DNA of 39,544 nt from Rhizobiaceae bacterium (GTDB lineage: Bacteria; Pseudomonadota; Alphaproteobacteria; Rhizobiales; Rhizobiaceae): contig JAIXTO010000160.1 of the NCBI GenBank assembly GCA_027483885.1, positions 1-39,544 of the forward strand, read 5' to 3'. Position 1 is the first letter of the stretch, and the number at the start of each line of letters is the position of its first letter. Position numbers and translations under genes: made by a program. Below the pieces are notes generated by a model. It searched no databases. It had not been told where the DNA came from and saw nothing but the letters and a program-made list of their open reading frames with translations. This document shows positions 7,406 to 16,313 of this stretch, one piece after another.

Positions 7406-8908
7406 CTATTCCGCAAACACCTCTTCTCGGCCCCTTCGGATGTTCGGGACAATCGCCACGGCAAGCAGGATGAAGGAGACCGCAAGCAGACCGGCGCTGA
7501 TCGGTTCGGTCACGAAGGTCGTCAGCGACCCGCGTGACAGGATGAGGGCGCGCCGCAGGTTTTCCTCCATCAGCTTACCGAGAACAAAGCCGAGCAGCAT
7601 GGGCGCAGGCTCGAAACCACAGCGGATGAGAATGAAACCGGCAAGGCCGAACAGGCCGATGAAGAGAACATCAGTGACCTGCGCATTGATCGAATAGATG
7701 CCGATGCAGCAGAACACCAGGATGGCCGGAAACAGCAGGCGATAGGGAACCTGCAGCAGCTTCACCCAGAGGCCCACCAGCGGCAGGTTGATGATCAGAA
7801 GCATCAGGTTGCCGATCCACATGGACGCGATCATGCCCCAGAACAGCGAGGGGTTGCCGGTCATGACCTGCGGGCCTGGAATGATGCCCTGGATCGTCAT
7901 GGCACCGACCATCAGCGCCATCACGGCATTGGCAGGAATGCCGAGCGTCAGGAGCGGGATAAACGAGGTCTGCGCACCGGCATTGTTGGCCGATTCCGGC
8001 CCGGCAACGGCCTCGATGGCACCCTTGCCAAAGCGGCTTGGATCATCGGCGAGCTTCTTTTCCATCGCATAGGAGGCAAAGGGCGCGAGAATTGCGCCGT
8101 TGCCGGGCAGGATGCCGAAGGCGGACCCCAGCAGTGTGCCGCGCAGGATCGGCGCAAGCGACTGGCGCATTTCCTGACGGCTCGGCAGCAGGCGCCCGAT
8201 GGTGGCACGTACCAGGTCGCGGTCTTCCGGCTGTCCCAGATTACGCAGGATCTCGGCAATGCCGAACACACCCATGGCCAGCACGGCAAAATCGATACCG
8301 TCCCAGAGAAAGGGCTGGCCGAACGTCATGCGCTGATCGCCAGTCTCGAGATCAGTTCCGACGGTAGAGAGCAGCAGCCCGAGCATGATCATGGCAAGCG
8401 CCTTGACGATGGAGCCGCCGGCCAGCACGACGGCGAAGATCAGGCCCATCACCATCAGCGAGAAATATTCGGTCGGCCCAAACAGCAGGGCAGCCTTGGT
8501 GAGGGGCGCCCCCAGCGCCGCAATCAGCATCGTGGCAACCGTGCCAGCAAAGAAGGAGCCGATGGCGGCAATGCCGAGCGCGGCACCTGCGCGCCCACGC
8601 CGGGCCATGGCATGACCATCGAGAGCCGTGACGACAGAGGTTGCCTCACCCGGGATATTGACGAGGATCGCGGTGGTGGAGCCGCCATATTGCGCGCCAT
8701 AATAGATGCCCGCCAGCATGATCAGCGCGCCGGTCGGATCAAGGCTGAAGGTGACGGGCAGCAGCATGGCAATCGTCGCCACCGGACCGACGCCGGGCAG
8801 CACGCCGATCAGCGTTCCCACCAGGCAGCCAACAAAGGCAAGCCCGAGATTTTGCAGGCCGAGCGCGACCGAAAAGCCAAGCGAGAGATTTGCAATCAGC
8901 GTGTCCAT
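7406..8908 (-). CDS. tctA: Tripartite tricarboxylate transporter, large membrane subunit TctA
   Basis: A 500-residue, very hydrophobic protein with about 11-12 membrane spans. It has the TctA signatures: GTLIGVLPGVGPVATIAMLLP near the N-terminus, YYGAQYGGSTTAILVNIPGE, and GILPGNGAILAPFASYAMEKK in the second half, mirroring the first. It is the main permease of a secondary uptake system driven by an ion gradient and fed by a periplasmic binding protein. Its start overlaps the tctB stop by one base (TGATG), showing translational coupling. It is the last gene of the leftward aromatic operon, whose substrate is probably an aromatic or ring-derived carboxylate, as with the TctC-type terephthalate receptor TphC. 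Confidence 0.95.
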   Translation of the reverse strand: MDTLIANLSLGFSVALGLQNLGLAFVGCLVGTLIGVLPGVGPVATIAMLLPVTFSLDPTGALIMLAGIYYGAQYGGSTTAILVNIPGEATSVVTALDGHAMARRGRAGAALGIAAIGSFFAGTVATMLIAALGAPLTKAALLFGPTEYFSLMVMGLIFAVVLAGGSIVKALAMIMLGLLLSTVGTDLETGDQRMTFGQPFLWDGIDFAVLAMGVFGIAEILRNLGQPEDRDLVRATIGRLLPSRQEMRQSLAPILRGTLLGSAFGILPGNGAILAPFASYAMEKKLADDPSRFGKGAIEAVAGPESANNAGAQTSFIPLLTLGIPANAVMALMVGAMTIQGIIPGPQVMTGNPSLFWGMIASMWIGNLMLLIINLPLVGLWVKLLQVPYRLLFPAILVFCCIGIYSINAQVTDVLFIGLFGLAGFILIRCGFEPAPMLLGFVLGKLMEENLRRALILSRGSLTTFVTEPISAGLLAVSFILLAVAIVPNIRRGREEVFAE

Positions 8909-9561
8909 CAGTCTTTTTTCCTCGCATCACCAACGTCAGATCGCGTGCTGCTGAAGAACAGCACCGCCGCAACGGCCAGCATGGCGGCCGCCGATGCCCG
9001 CAACATCGCCTTTTGCGACCAACCGTCCGGGAAAAGCGCCATGATCGAATCCGGCAGCATGGGAATGGTGAGGTTCAGGAGATCCCCGAACAGGAGCATG
9101 CAGGCTGGCGTCAGCGACAGTGCAAGGATCACCAGTTCGCGCAGACGTGCATCGCGGGTGGCAAAGCCGCAGATGACGATCGACAGTGGCGCTGCGACGA
9201 TGAGGCCGAAACCGGGAAGCGAGACCGATCCCAGCGAAAGCGGCCGGATGGTGGCGGCAAAGGTGGCAATCGCCAGAATGACAAGAGTCGGCCCGCGCAG
9301 CGGCAGGCGTTCCAGCACCAGTCCGCGATGGAAAAAAGAGGAGGCCGCAACAAGCGCGCCCAGGATGCCAAGCCCGACGGCGAGCACCCGCGGCATGAGG
9401 GCCGAACCCATGGCCGTCAGCGAGCCGGCATCGAGATCGCGGAGCAACCACAGCGCAAGCGCTGCGATCGCCACCAGGCTCAGGCCGCCCACAAGGTTTT
9501 GCGATACCCGCACCGGGCTATCCGGTGCGGCGCTGCCGGGCTTATTGTCACGCTCGCGCAT
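8908..9561 (-). CDS. tctB: Tripartite tricarboxylate transporter, small membrane subunit TctB
   Basis: A 217-residue protein with four or five predicted membrane helices and a short charged N-terminus (MRERDNKPGSAAPDSPVR). This size and layout are normal for TctB, a poorly conserved family recognised mainly by context. The ATG has a strong GGGAGGAGG-type site upstream. It sits between tctC (28 nt gap) and tctA (1-nt overlap). It is required with TctA to form the membrane unit of the transporter. Confidence 0.88.
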   Translation of the reverse strand: MRERDNKPGSAAPDSPVRVSQNLVGGLSLVAIAALALWLLRDLDAGSLTAMGSALMPRVLAVGLGILGALVAASSFFHRGLVLERLPLRGPTLVILAIATFAATIRPLSLGSVSLPGFGLIVAAPLSIVICGFATRDARLRELVILALSLTPACMLLFGDLLNLTIPMLPDSIMALFPDGWSQKAMLRASAAAMLAVAAVLFFSSTRSDVGDARKKD

Positions 9562-9589
9562 GGAGCCTCCTCCCTTTCCCGGTTACAGA

Positions 9590-10570
9590 TCAGTTCGGCT
9601 CGATGCCGAGCGACTTGATCACCGTGCCGGTATAATCAAGCTGTGCAGCGAGAAACGCTTTTGCGCCCGATGGGCTGACAGGCTCGCCCTTGGCAAGCTC
9701 GAAGCCCAGCGTGGGCGCCCGTTCCTTGACGTCAGGCTCGGTCAGCGCCGTGGCAATCGCCTTGCTCATCGTATCCAGGATGTCGGAGGGCGTGCCGGCC
9801 GGCGCCATCACCATGAACCAGCCCTGCAGCTCGACACTCTTCAACGTTTCGGCAATGGCGGGCACATCGGGAAGCGTCGAGATCCGTTCGTTACCGGCGA
9901 CCGCAATGGCGCGCAGCGAGCCATCCTTGACGAAGGGCTCAACGACGGACGCCGACTGGATGGTGACGGGGGTGCGGCCGCTGATGCTGTCCTGCACGGC
10001 GTTCGAAATGGTGTTGTAGGGCACCAGCACCATCTTCGTGCCGGCCTGCTTGTTGATTGCCTGTGCGATGAGGCCGGAAATGTTGCGGGGGCCGTCAACG
10101 GCAATGCTGAGCGAACCGGGATTTGCCTTTTCCAGCGCGATCAGTTCGGAGAGATTGTTGGCCTTGACGTCAGGATTGACGAGCAGGAGATGGTGGCTTT
10201 TGGCGACCATGGCAACCGGCACGAAATCCTTCATCGGATCATAGGACAGGTTCTTGATCGTGTAAGGATTGGTGACGAGCGCTGCCGACGTGGCGAAAAC
10301 GAAGGTATAGCCATCATTGGCCGCGCGTGCCGCCGACTGCATGCCCACAACATTGGCCGCGCCCGGACGATTTTCCACGATGAACTGCTGGCCAAGCGCC
10401 CGTGAAAGCTTGTCTGCAATGATGCGGCACAGCACGTCCGGGCTGTTGCCGGCCGCCTGCGGAACGATCACGGTCACCGGCTTTTTCGGCCAGTCTGCCG
10501 CCGCTGCCGGTCCAAACGCGAGCAAGGCTCCCAAGCCCGCCAAAGTCACTCGTCTTGATAATTTCAGCAT
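9590..10570 (-). CDS. tctC: Tct-family periplasmic solute receptor (Bug protein, TctC)
   Basis: A 326-residue extracytoplasmic binding protein. The signal peptide is MLKLSRRVTLAGLGALLAF followed by GPAAAA, with cleavage expected before DWPKKPV. The mature start (KPVTVIVPQAAGNSPDVLCRI), the ENRPGAANVVG segment and the YTFVFATSA segment are typical of the Bug/TctC family. Family members bind small carboxylates, including aromatic ones. GGGAGG lies 5 nt before the ATG. It lies between an FAH-family enzyme gene and tctB in the leftward operon, so the ligand is probably the pathway substrate. It takes the usual place upstream of tctBA. Confidence 0.93.
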   Translation of the reverse strand: MLKLSRRVTLAGLGALLAFGPAAAADWPKKPVTVIVPQAAGNSPDVLCRIIADKLSRALGQQFIVENRPGAANVVGMQSAARAANDGYTFVFATSAALVTNPYTIKNLSYDPMKDFVPVAMVAKSHHLLLVNPDVKANNLSELIALEKANPGSLSIAVDGPRNISGLIAQAINKQAGTKMVLVPYNTISNAVQDSISGRTPVTIQSASVVEPFVKDGSLRAIAVAGNERISTLPDVPAIAETLKSVELQGWFMVMAPAGTPSDILDTMSKAIATALTEPDVKERAPTLGFELAKGEPVSPSGAKAFLAAQLDYTGTVIKSLGIEPN

Positions 10571-10612
10571 GTCTTCCTCCCGTTGAAATCAAGTGTCGTC
10601 CGCGCGCAGGCC

Positions 10613-11461
10613 TCACCCCTGCTCGTCGACGATCGGATTGCGCAGCACGCCGAGACGGTCGATCTCGACCTCCACGATATCGCCCGGCTTCATCCAGAGC
10701 GGGGGCGTGCGCTTGGCGCCGACGCCGCCCGGCGTGCCGGAGGCGATCACGTCGCCGGCTTCCAGCCGCGTGAAGCTGGAGCAGTATTCGATCTGGCGGG
10801 CGATATCGAAAATCATCTGGCCAAAGGTCGCGTCCTGCACAACCTCGCCGTTGAGGCGGGTCTGGATGCGAAGATCATCCAGCGGGCCAAGCTCGTCCGG
10901 CGTCATCATCCAGGGGCCGAAGGCACCCGTATCGGGAAAATTCTTTCCCGGCGTGAACTGGTGCGTATGACGCTGGAAATCGCGGATGCTGCCGTCATTG
11001 TAGCAGGCAAAGCCGGCAACGTGCTCGAGAGCATTGGCGCGAGAGATATAGCGACCGGGCTTGCCGATGATCACCGCAAGCTCGCCTTCGTAATCCAGGT
11101 CTGTCGACACCTTCGGCCGGATGATGGGCTTCAGATGACCCGTCTGGCTGTTGGAATAGCGTGCGAATATGGTGGGGTTTTCCACCTCCGCCCGCCCGGT
11201 TTCCTTGCGGTGCATCTCGTAGTTCAGGCCGACGCAGAGGATTTTATCCGGGTTCGGAATGACCGGCAGCCACTCGACCTCGGAGAGCGGAAATGCGTCA
11301 GCGGCAATCGCAGCTCCTGCAACACCGGCAAGACCTTCCGTGACGGCGGCCTTCAGGTCGGCATACTGGCCGGCCAGAACGGCGCCGGCATCACGAAAGG
11401 TTTCGCCGTCGATCACGCCCCAGGTGGTGCGGCCGGCAATCTTTACGGTGGACAGTCTCAT
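10613..11461 (-). CDS. Fumarylacetoacetate hydrolase (FAH) family protein
   Basis: A 282-residue member of the FAH superfamily, Mg/Mn-dependent enzymes that hydrolyse, hydrate, isomerise or decarboxylate diketo acids such as acylpyruvates and meta-cleavage products. The metal-binding acids are visible: E125 and E127 in DYEGELAVIIGK, and D156 in CYNDGSIRDFQR. KILCVGLNYEMH and the C-terminal SGTPGGVG are also family landmarks. AGGAG stands 8 nt before the ATG. It lies directly downstream of the monooxygenase and dioxygenase genes, so it should act on the opened ring. The exact reaction is undecided. Confidence 0.92.
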   Translation of the reverse strand: MRLSTVKIAGRTTWGVIDGETFRDAGAVLAGQYADLKAAVTEGLAGVAGAAIAADAFPLSEVEWLPVIPNPDKILCVGLNYEMHRKETGRAEVENPTIFARYSNSQTGHLKPIIRPKVSTDLDYEGELAVIIGKPGRYISRANALEHVAGFACYNDGSIRDFQRHTHQFTPGKNFPDTGAFGPWMMTPDELGPLDDLRIQTRLNGEVVQDATFGQMIFDIARQIEYCSSFTRLEAGDVIASGTPGGVGAKRTPPLWMKPGDIVEVEIDRLGVLRNPIVDEQG

Positions 11462-11503
11462 GAGCGTTACTCCTTCAAATGGGGTGAACGGATCCGGGGC
11501 GTC

Positions 11504-13081
11504 TCAGACGAGGCGCGCGCGAAGATCCTCAATCTGTTGGCGAAGAGCATCGAGGTCGGCAGCGGCACCAAAGACATAGTGATCCGGGCGCACGAGCGCG
11601 GCGATGGCGCCATGCCGCTCAAACCAGCCGGCGAGCACGCCATGTTTTTCGCGCAGCGCCGCATCATCGGCGACATCCGCGCCCTCGGGTGCGACGGCAA
11701 GAACCGTCAGCCCCTCGATGGCGGCCGCCAGTGCCTTGCCTTGCGCCAATGGGATCCGGCGACCGTCCAGCACCAGCCGCCAGGTCGGGCCGGTATAGTG
11801 ATCAAGCAGCCGGCTTTCGCCCTTCTCCACAATGGCCGGCTGCGGGAAGAGCAGGCCGCGCGCCGGCGTACCTTGCGCGCCAATCAGCCCCACTTCGATT
11901 GGCGGCACGATATCCTGGCGGGTGATGACCAGCGGCTGTCCGCCGCCATCGGCAAGAATGCGGGCATCGCGGGCTTCTGCCGCGTCAGGGTCGCGCTCGC
12001 AGATGGCCTGACCGATGGCCTTGATCCGGCCCGTCAGCGTCTCGACATGGCGCTTGCGCTCCTGCGTGTAGGTTGCCAGCAGGCTGTCGTCCGACTGGCC
12101 CTTGAGGATACGGTCGAGCCGCCAGATCAGGTTCGACACATCGCGCAACCCCTGGCACATGCCCTGACCGATAAAGGGCGGCTGCTGGTGGGCGGCGTCG
12201 CCGGCAATCACCACCCGGCCCTTGGTCCAGTCATCCGCCACCAGGGCGTGGAAGCGGTAGGCGGCGGCGCGCCACAGCTCGCCATCGTCAGGTGCCAGCC
12301 ACGGCGACAGAAGCCGCCAGACATTTTCCGGCAGGGCCATTTCCCGCGGATCGTCACCCGGCAGCAGCATGATTTCCCAGCGGCGATGGTTTTTCGGCCC
12401 CATGATGAAGCTTGCAGGACGGGCGGGATTGCAGAACTGCGCAGAGGTCTGGGGAAGCTTCGCCAATCCCTCGTCACGGACCAGCACGTCGATCACCAGC
12501 CACGGCTCATCGAACACCAGATCCTCCAGCGTGATGCCGGCAAGGTCGCGCACGCGGCTTGATGCCCCGTCGCAGCCGATCAGGTAGCGGGCGGTAACCT
12601 TGCGGGTCTCGCCCGAGGCCTCCTTCAGTGTCGCAACGACCTCGTCCTTGCGGATATCGAGGTCGATCATCTCGACGCCGAGTGAAACCGTGACGCAATC
12701 GAAACTCTCGGCATGGGCGCGCAGCACCGCCTCAACCGGCGGCTGGGTGAAGACCATGCTTGGCGTGTAGCCGAGCGGATAAGGCTCCGGCACCATGTCG
12801 ATGCGGCGGATAAGCTGGCCCTTGGCGCCAAAGTGCTGGGAGGCGGTGAAGGGCGCGATATAGGGCATCACCTCATCGGCAATGCCCATATTGTCGAAGT
12901 GGCGCAGGATCTCGTGGTCGATCGCGATGGCGCGCGGTTTGTCATAGATGTCGGTCAGCCGGTCGACGACCAGGGTGGAATGGCCGCGCGCGCCCAGCAT
13001 GCCGGCTGCAACGGCACCGGCGGGGCCGAAGCCGACCACCAGCACATCATAACGGTCTGTGATTGAAGTCTCGTTCGTCAC
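11504..13081 (-). CDS. FAD-dependent aromatic-ring monooxygenase (MhpA/PheA-like)
   Basis: A 525-residue group A flavoprotein hydroxylase. It shows the FAD-binding GFGPAG (17-22) after the first beta strand, the DG motif at GCDGASS (171-172) and the GD motif at AGDAAHQQPPFIGQG (294-295). A C-terminal thioredoxin-like domain begins near 400. The arrangement is that of 3-(3-hydroxyphenyl)propionate hydroxylase and related NAD(P)H-dependent phenol hydroxylases. The start is GTG, with AGAGG 8 nt upstream. It sits 34 nt after the extradiol dioxygenase gene. It probably makes the catechol that the dioxygenase opens. Confidence 0.92.
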   Translation of the reverse strand: MTNETSITDRYDVLVVGFGPAGAVAAGMLGARGHSTLVVDRLTDIYDKPRAIAIDHEILRHFDNMGIADEVMPYIAPFTASQHFGAKGQLIRRIDMVPEPYPLGYTPSMVFTQPPVEAVLRAHAESFDCVTVSLGVEMIDLDIRKDEVVATLKEASGETRKVTARYLIGCDGASSRVRDLAGITLEDLVFDEPWLVIDVLVRDEGLAKLPQTSAQFCNPARPASFIMGPKNHRRWEIMLLPGDDPREMALPENVWRLLSPWLAPDDGELWRAAAYRFHALVADDWTKGRVVIAGDAAHQQPPFIGQGMCQGLRDVSNLIWRLDRILKGQSDDSLLATYTQERKRHVETLTGRIKAIGQAICERDPDAAEARDARILADGGGQPLVITRQDIVPPIEVGLIGAQGTPARGLLFPQPAIVEKGESRLLDHYTGPTWRLVLDGRRIPLAQGKALAAAIEGLTVLAVAPEGADVADDAALREKHGVLAGWFERHGAIAALVRPDHYVFGAAADLDALRQQIEDLRARLV

Positions 13082-13115
13082 GGATCAAGCCTCTGCAATA
13101 TGAAAGACGGCGGTC

Positions 13116-14015
13116 TCAGGCGCCGGAAAACCCGATGGAAATCTGCGCCTTCTTGCAGGCCTCGCTTTTGGGCGGCGCAATGCCCCAGTGGTCTGTCCGG
13201 CCGGGCGGCCACACCCATTCGTCCGGCCCCTTCACGCGGTAGGTCTCATCCACCTGCAGAACTTCGGCCGTATATTCGATGACAACCCCCATCGGGTCGA
13301 CGAAATAGGCAAACACATTGTCGCCGGGGCCATGGCGGCCGACGCCCCAGCCGATCGGAGTACCTTGGTCGACAACGAGGCCGGAGCCGCGCATCACCGA
13401 TTCCAGGTCCGGCATCAGGAAGGCGATATGGTTGAGACCGTGCGCGGCGGCATCGGCCAGCACGACGGCATGGTGATCGCTGTTGCAGCCAAGGAAGGCC
13501 ATCATCTTTGACCTGTCTGTCAAGCGAAAGCCGAGCACCGTTCGGTAGAAGGCGGAGAGCGCGTCGATATCGGCGCTGTTGATGTTGACATGCGCCAGAC
13601 GCAGCACCCGGTTCGGCACCACATTCGCGTGCCTGCGGCGGTCGCCATGCACGAATTCCAGAACCGAACCCTGCGGCTCGCGGATGACGAACCGACGTCC
13701 GCCGGTCAGCGGATCGGCAGCGCCCGGCTCGCGCAGCACCGTGCAGCCGAAAGCCACGGTCTTTTCATAAAGAGCGGCAAGATCGTCCGCCGAGCGGGCG
13801 CGGAATGTGATCTTGCGCAGTTCCGAGCGATCGCTCTGCTTCAGTTCCAGCACATGGCAATCGTCGCCGGTCGCGGCCAGGAACACCTTGTCTCCGGCTT
13901 CAGCGACCTTTTCGAGTCCCCAGACGCGGGTGTAGAAATCCACCGATGCCGCCAGATCCGGCGTTCCCAGTTCGACACTGCGCAGGGCAGTCACGGGAAA
14001 ATCGTTCATGTCCAT
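13116..14015 (-). CDS. Extradiol ring-cleavage dioxygenase, type I (VOC superfamily)
   Basis: A 299-residue protein with two vicinal-oxygen-chelate modules (about 8-125 and 137-255), as in catechol 2,3-dioxygenase and BphC. The Fe(II) 2-His-1-carboxylate triad is present in the second module: H142 (RLAHVNI), H196 (HGLNHIAF) and E247 (VVIEYTAE). It should cleave a catechol beside its two hydroxyls using O2. The start overlaps the amidohydrolase stop by one base (TAATG), with GGAGGAG upstream. The C-terminal tail (DEWVWPPGRTDHWG) is a feature of BphC-like and 2,4,5-trihydroxytoluene-type enzymes. The specific catechol is unknown. Confidence 0.9.
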   Translation of the reverse strand: MDMNDFPVTALRSVELGTPDLAASVDFYTRVWGLEKVAEAGDKVFLAATGDDCHVLELKQSDRSELRKITFRARSADDLAALYEKTVAFGCTVLREPGAADPLTGGRRFVIREPQGSVLEFVHGDRRRHANVVPNRVLRLAHVNINSADIDALSAFYRTVLGFRLTDRSKMMAFLGCNSDHHAVVLADAAAHGLNHIAFLMPDLESVMRGSGLVVDQGTPIGWGVGRHGPGDNVFAYFVDPMGVVIEYTAEVLQVDETYRVKGPDEWVWPPGRTDHWGIAPPKSEACKKAQISIGFSGA

Positions 14016-15067
14016 TAAATCTCCTCCTCCAGTGCAAGGAAGGCCAGCGCGTTGCGGAACGTCAGCCGTTCGCGCAGGGCAGCGTCATCAAAGGCCTGTT
14101 CGATCCGGGCGATCGGCGCCTTCTCCCGAAAATTGAAAGGGTAGTCCGTGCCGAGCATCACCCGGTCACTCCCGAAGACAGAAACGATGCGCTTCAGCAT
14201 GTCCTCGTCGAAAACGAGAGCGTCCACGTAGAGTTTGCGCGCCTCAGCCACCGGCGTCTCCGCCAGGCTGTCGCGCACCGCCGGAAAGGTGTGGTAGCCC
14301 TGCTCAAGGCGCGGCAGCAGGGCTGCAAATGTTCCGCCGCCGTGGCTGAAGGCAATGCGCAGTCTGGGAAATTTCTGCAAAAGCCCGCCGGTGATGACGG
14401 AGGCGGCAGCCAGCCCCACATCGGTCGGATAGGCCAGGATCTGCTGCAGGGGAGCAGGGCCGACCACCCGATCCATGCCGGTGGGACGCACCGCATGCAC
14501 AAAGATTGCAGCACCCAGCCGTTCGGCTTCCGCGAAAAAGGGATGGAAGTGCGGATCGCCAATGGCGGTGCCATTGATATTGCTGCCGATCTCGACGCCC
14601 CGAAATCCGGGCAAAGCCATGAGCCGCTGCATCTCCACAATGGCGAGATCGATATCCTGCATGGGCAGGCCGCCGAGGCCGACGAACCGCCCCTGCCCTT
14701 CCTGCACCAATGCGGCGATGACGTCGTTGACGTGGCGAGCAAGATCGGCTGCCGCATGCGCTTCGATCCAGTAGCCGAAAAGCTCCGGCATGGGAGATAG
14801 CGCCTGAACGGCAAGGCCGGCGCGATCCATCTCCTCGATCCGCCGCTCGGCCACCCAGCAGGCATCGCTGACCGTGCGGTAGGGCTTGTCATCGATCACC
14901 ACGGTTGCGTGGCAATCCTGAACCGCGGTCATCGCGGGCCAGCCGGCCAGCGGCATTCCGCCCGGCGCCGGCGGAAAGCGCGACGGTACCACATGGCAAT
15001 GAACGTCAATGCCGACGCAGCCGCAACCAGTTCTGAAGCGCCCCGCCCTGTTTAAGCCCTCACCCAT
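14015..15067 (-). CDS. Amidohydrolase family protein, ACMSD/decarboxylase type
   Basis: A 350-residue TIM-barrel metal-dependent hydrolase of the amidohydrolase-2 (ACMSD) group, mostly non-oxidative decarboxylases and some hydrolases. The metal ligands are visible: H23 and H25 (DVHCHVVP), H191 (IFVHAVRP), H242 (FSHGGGT) and D308 (LGTDYPF). The start at 15067 was chosen because GGAGGA is 7 nt upstream; the ATG two codons earlier would be almost touching it. It is the first gene of the seven-gene leftward operon and divergent from a GntR regulator. It may decarboxylate an aromatic acid or a ring-cleavage product (compare 2-amino-3-carboxymuconate semialdehyde and 5-carboxyvanillate decarboxylases). 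Confidence 0.88.
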   Translation of the reverse strand: MGEGLNRAGRFRTGCGCVGIDVHCHVVPSRFPPAPGGMPLAGWPAMTAVQDCHATVVIDDKPYRTVSDACWVAERRIEEMDRAGLAVQALSPMPELFGYWIEAHAAADLARHVNDVIAALVQEGQGRFVGLGGLPMQDIDLAIVEMQRLMALPGFRGVEIGSNINGTAIGDPHFHPFFAEAERLGAAIFVHAVRPTGMDRVVGPAPLQQILAYPTDVGLAAASVITGGLLQKFPRLRIAFSHGGGTFAALLPRLEQGYHTFPAVRDSLAETPVAEARKLYVDALVFDEDMLKRIVSVFGSDRVMLGTDYPFNFREKAPIARIEQAFDDAALRERLTFRNALAFLALEEEI

Positions 15068-15123
15068 GCCCATCTCCTCCGATGGCCATTTGGTAATGTA
15101 CAAACTTTCTTTCGTAAAGGCAT

Positions 15124-15135
15124 AATTTATAAATT
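15124..15135. promoter_or_regulatory. AT-rich palindrome in the GntR/amidohydrolase divergent promoter region
   Basis: AATTTATAAATT is a perfect 12-bp palindrome midway between the two divergent starts (15067 and 15190) and next to a candidate promoter. A GntR/FCD operator is plausible but unproven. A weaker inverted repeat, GTA-ATG-TAC (15092-15100), lies closer to the catabolic operon. Confidence 0.3.
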
Positions 15136-15164
15136 TTGCTTTTCAGCCGGCGGGTGTATATAAA
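15136..15164 (+). promoter_or_regulatory. Candidate sigma-70 promoter of the gntR gene
   Basis: TTGCTT (15136-15141) and TATAAA (15159-15164) are separated by exactly 17 bp, a good housekeeping-type promoter. The predicted start of transcription would fall near 15171, about 20 nt before the gntR ATG. Confidence 0.45.
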
Positions 15165-15189
15165 TCTCGGAGGAAAATGGTGGAGCCAC

Positions 15190-15933
15190 ATGAACATCGA
15201 CGCGCCGACCAAGGGGGCCGACAGTCCCGCCACGCGGGCAACCAGTATCTATGAGCGCCTGAAATCCGATATCCTGTCGGCAGCGCTCGAGCCGGGCCGC
15301 AAGCTGCAACTGCGCTTCCTGATGGAACATTACGATGCGGGCCAGACACCGCTGCGCGAGGCGCTGAACCGCTTGACGACCGAAGACCTCGTGATCGGCA
15401 AGGAGCAGCGCGGTTTCTTTGTCAAACCGATCAGCCTGGAGGAACTCGGGGAACTGACGAAGACGCGCTGCTGGGTCGAGGGGCTGGCACTCAGGGAATC
15501 GATGGCCAATGCGAATGCCGCCTGGGAAGAGGCCCTGCTTGTGGCGCACCACCGGCTGGAGCGTGCGCCGCGCTCGCTCAATCCCGATCGTTTCGACAGC
15601 AATCCGGAATGGGAGCGCCTGCACCGGGCTTTTCACGCAAAGCTGATCGACGGCTGCGGATCACGTCCGCTCATCGGCTTTTGTGAACAACTGGCAGACA
15701 GGCTCAATCGCTATAGGGCGCTCTCCAGCCGCAAGGCGTTCCGGGTCAGAAAAGTCAGCCAGGAACACGCCGACATCTTGAAGGCGGTGCTCGGTCACGA
15801 CACCGAAGAAGCGGTGCGTCTGCTGCAACGCCATTACGCTCAGACGGCGGACTTCATCCACGAGGATCTGGTCTCGTCGGACGCCGGCAACATGGAGCAG
15901 CCAGCCGCCTCTCTGGTTCCGCCGGCTTCTTGA
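15190..15933 (+). CDS. GntR-family transcriptional regulator, FCD (FadR) subfamily
   Basis: A 247-residue regulator. The N-terminal winged helix covers about residues 15-80, with IYERLKSDILSAALEPG and AGQTPLREALNRLTTEDLV. The C-terminal all-helical FCD domain carries the usual metal-binding histidines in LHRAFHAKL, QEHADIL and QRHYAQT. Such proteins usually repress, and are released by a small carboxylic acid. The start at 15190 has GGAG 4 nt upstream; an earlier in-frame ATG (15136) lies within the predicted promoter. It is divergent from the seven-gene amidohydrolase-to-tctA operon, which is its likely target. Confidence 0.92.
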   Translation: MNIDAPTKGADSPATRATSIYERLKSDILSAALEPGRKLQLRFLMEHYDAGQTPLREALNRLTTEDLVIGKEQRGFFVKPISLEELGELTKTRCWVEGLALRESMANANAAWEEALLVAHHRLERAPRSLNPDRFDSNPEWERLHRAFHAKLIDGCGSRPLIGFCEQLADRLNRYRALSSRKAFRVRKVSQEHADILKAVLGHDTEEAVRLLQRHYAQTADFIHEDLVSSDAGNMEQPAASLVPPAS

Positions 15934-15995
15934 AGGCCCGAACGGGCCGAAAGGGCGCTCGCATGGCGAACAGGTTCTCTGAGAATTTTTGACAC

Positions 15996-16018
15996 TTCAA
16001 CACCTAACGGTGTTTGAA
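15996..16018 (+). repeat. Inverted repeat in the gap between gntR and the sigma-factor gene
   Basis: In this 380-base gap without a gene, TTCAACACC and GGTGTTTGAA form a 9-bp stem with one bulged T and a TAAC loop. A consensus TTGACA lies immediately before it (15989-15994), so the repeat may overlap a promoter, though no good -10 element follows at 16-18 nt. A small GGCCC-GAAC-GGGCC hairpin just after the gntR stop (15935-15948) could terminate that gene. Nothing else recognisable was found between 15934 and 16313. Confidence 0.35.
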
Positions 16019-16313
16019 TTGAAGTCGGATCCTTTCTGGCCTTTTCTGCCGTTGCGGCAAAGCTTGGACGCAAGGTGCCGCAGTTTCCCACCAAAGACAT
16101 TTCTTGCGCAGGCGGATTAGCCAATCAAAGAACCGAAGCACAAACAGACACAAGGTCGAACATGACATCATATCTCTGCGTTGTCTGATGCATTACCACC
16201 TCAAATAATACTTGACTTCTTTCATCATGTATCATTTGGCTTCCGCTGGTTGCAGGCGCTTGCCGCACCAGAAGTTACGTGTAGTTTCCAGCATTTAAGC
16301 GTTCGGTCACGAT

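Noticed and set aside
8612..12562. Two very long plus-strand open frames (about 597 and 659 codons) over tctA-tctC and the FAH/monooxygenase genes
   Set aside because: Antisense shadows: low-complexity basic translation, no ribosome binding site, and the minus strand carries complete, motif-bearing genes.
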